From contig CANCBY010000018.1 of the NCBI GenBank assembly GCA_947374445.1, positions 1-22,228 on the forward strand: a stretch of DNA of 22,228 bases, in the 5' to 3' direction. This document shows positions 21,086-22,228 of this stretch, piece after piece. Numbering within the stretch: position 1 is the stretch's first letter; each line of letters opens with the position of its first letter. The position numbers were made by a program, and so were the translations under genes. Origin of the DNA: Pseudobdellovibrionaceae bacterium (GTDB lineage Bacteria > Bdellovibrionota > Bdellovibrionia > Bdellovibrionales > Bdellovibrionaceae). The notes beneath the pieces are model-generated. The model saw only the letters and a program-made list of their open reading frames with translations, was not told where the DNA came from and did not search any database.

Positions 21086-21959
21086 TCACTCTTTGCAGAA
21101 TATAAACTCCACCGCGTGAATCCCTGGTCACTGCAATCACGGAAGACTTGCGTGAACTCGGATAACTGCTTGGTGTTGTGTAGGTATTACTATCGCCTTG
21201 GCTGGTCCGATAATATTTCATAGAACCGTCCGTGATAAACCATGTTGTCAGCAGCGACTCAGTTGCAGAAACAAGAGTTCCTGAAGAGTCTTTGTAACTA
21301 TAGGTTTCTGCCGAGGTCGCAGAATAGGAAGCTGCCAAAGTGTATGAACTATTTGCTGACAAAGTCCCTAAAGTACTTCCGTTTGCGAGTAGATCTGATG
21401 TAGTTGGATTTGAATTTTTGGTTGATTTAGATGAATCAGTCACAACAATGCGACGAAAGCTTTTTACTATCTCTCCCGAAGAATTCGAAATCGTGTAAAC
21501 CACCAAATAATTAACGCCATTGTAAGTGTCAATAGCACTTCGTCCCGAATGTATGAGCGCTGTCTGTGCCGCGGGCACAGTGAAAGAGTCCACACTGTTT
21601 GAATAGACATTGCTTGCCGTCAGCAAGCTTGAAGTGATCGTTTGGCTTGAGGCAAAGACTGTTCTTGTTGCACTGTCTGTGCAAGAGGGAGTCGCCCCGT
21701 AAGAAATACCAGGATCAAAACAACCTTCCGCCGAATAGGTCCACGGGCCTGCATTGTTGATATCGCTGATGTAAGGCGTAATAGTGACTGCGGTGCCTGG
21801 GCTGATCTCCGGAGTCGACGCCTGAAGTGCCAGCACTCGCAGCCCGGTCAATGCAATGTATTTCGGAAAAGTATCGGTTGAGCAACCCACAACCAAATAC
21901 AAAACGAAAAACATAAATCCAAAAGCCTTAAACATTTTAAAGCTCTTCAAGTTTTTCAT
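21078..21959 (-). CDS. Lipoprotein of unknown family, partner of TonB-dependent receptor
   Basis: A 293-aa lipoprotein. The signal ends 'LYLVVGC' (canonical lipobox, C26), after a basic start. The mature part is rich in Ser, Thr and Tyr, with beta-type segments ('LRVLALQASTPEISPGTAVT', 'VNYLVVYTISNSSGEIVKSF', 'SSYTLAASYSATSAETYSY', 'KSSVIAVTRDSRGGVYIL'). The opening resembles an Ig-like beta sandwich; no named family is recognised. Its ATG shares the A of the upstream receptor's TGA stop (TGATG), and AAAGGAG lies seven bases upstream. A TTG at 21962 would add one residue. Translational coupling to a TonB-dependent receptor suggests a surface lipoprotein that helps capture the receptor's substrate. 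Confidence 0.75.
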   Translation of the reverse strand: MKNLKSFKMFKAFGFMFFVLYLVVGCSTDTFPKYIALTGLRVLALQASTPEISPGTAVTITPYISDINNAGPWTYSAEGCFDPGISYGATPSCTDSATRTVFASSQTITSSLLTASNVYSNSVDSFTVPAAQTALIHSGRSAIDTYNGVNYLVVYTISNSSGEIVKSFRRIVVTDSSKSTKNSNPTTSDLLANGSTLGTLSANSSYTLAASYSATSAETYSYKDSSGTLVSATESLLTTWFITDGSMKYYRTSQGDSNTYTTPSSYPSSRKSSVIAVTRDSRGGVYILQRVIN

Positions 21960-22228
21960 CAAAACTCTCCTTTAACACCTAAAGAAGGTAGCACCGGCAA
22001 ACCACTCACCGTCACTTTTTCTGAGTAGTTGTATGAATAGCGAATGGACTCAGGATTTTTTGTGTTCAAAACATTTTGTATATCTAAATACATCGACCAA
22101 ATCTCACGATTGAGAATCCACTTTTTATCAATGCGCGCATCGAGCTGAATAAAGGCTTGCTGCCGCTCGGAATAGATCGCCCCTCTGGTCGGAATATAAG
22201 TGTCATTGTCAGCGTCAAACGTAGCCCC
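21959..22228 (-). CDS. TonB-dependent receptor, C-terminal 89 residues (cut by window edge)
   Basis: The minus-strand frame from 22228 to the TGA at 21961-21959 is open for 89 residues. It shows the end of a TonB-dependent receptor barrel: 'ERQQAFIQLDARIDKKWILN', 'REIWSMYLDIQNVLNTKNPE', 'SIRYSYNYSEKVTVSGLPVL' and the closing 'PSLGVKGEF'. The 'LDxRIDKKW', 'YLDIQNVxN' and terminal 'LPxLPSLGxKGEF' ending in Phe are typical last strands of this family. The receptor would import a siderophore, metal complex or other nutrient across the outer membrane with TonB energy. The plug domain and substrate clues lie outside the window. The stop overlaps the lipoprotein start by one base. Confidence 0.85.
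   Translation of the reverse strand, partial: GATFDADNDTYIPTRGAIYSERQQAFIQLDARIDKKWILNREIWSMYLDIQNVLNTKNPESIRYSYNYSEKVTVSGLPVLPSLGVKGEF

Noticed and set aside
1..22228. Mobile element, prophage or recent horizontal transfer
   Set aside because: No transposase, integrase, terminal repeats or obvious shift in base composition was seen; gene spacing and style are uniform.

Overview
The window reads as a dense, typical chromosomal stretch of a Gram-negative bacterium, with GC in the mid-40s by eye. It has many lipoproteins, YceI proteins, c-type cytochromes, a TonB-dependent receptor tail and an LptF/G-like permease start. Lipoprotein signals ending in 'QNC' or 'NNC', proline-rich response regulators and FG-GAP lipoproteins all suggest the Bdellovibrio group (Bdellovibrionota). 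That placement is inference from gene style, not from a marker gene. No tRNA, rRNA, CRISPR array, insertion sequence or phage gene was seen.

Layout. (1) Positions 1-1274: the start of an LptF/LptG-like permease on the minus strand, divergent from an orphan response regulator with a long Pro-rich linker. (2) 1381-4074: a tight operon of nadC, birA, a thioredoxin-fold protein and a membrane-anchored GyrI-like (TEX264-like) protein, each overlapping the next by 1 or 4 nt. (3) 4135-7578: a YceI protein, a two-haem lipoprotein, an exported protein with one N-terminal CxxCH and a probable beta-barrel body, and a small outer-membrane-type protein. (4) 7619-7987 (minus): a small mono-haem lipoprotein, divergent from the main cluster. 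(5) 8217-17639: a seven-bladed FG-GAP propeller lipoprotein, a LamG-plus-cytochrome protein, a small Ala/Ser/Thr-rich protein, a Tat-exported DUF1501-like protein, two lipoprotein cytochromes (one with a Calx-beta-like insert) and a second YceI protein. (6) 17739-21085: dinB (DNA polymerase IV), then a PhnD-like lipoprotein translationally coupled to an MFS transporter. (7) 21078-22228 (minus): a lipoprotein coupled to the C-terminus of a TonB-dependent receptor that runs off the window.

The most unusual part is 4135-17639. It carries nine CxxCH haem-binding motifs in six proteins. Six of these sit in copies of one small domain, with the pattern CxxCH, then MP, then W(I/L)xxG. The cluster also holds a DUF1501-like Tat substrate, adhesion-type modules (FG-GAP propeller, LamG, Calx-beta) and a YceI protein at each end. 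It resembles the planctomycete-type cytochrome/DUF1501 pairs in divergent form, rebuilt as lipoproteins and beta-barrels. I infer an envelope or surface redox/binding system whose substrate cannot be read from sequence.

Expression signals fall into two classes. Genes inside operons have Shine-Dalgarno sequences and stop/start overlaps, and four genes of the main cluster share a T-rich 'TTGGGGG' element 4-5 nt before the start. nadC, dinB and probably the phnD-like gene instead have a -10-like box directly before the start codon and no Shine-Dalgarno sequence, which suggests leaderless or near-leaderless transcripts.
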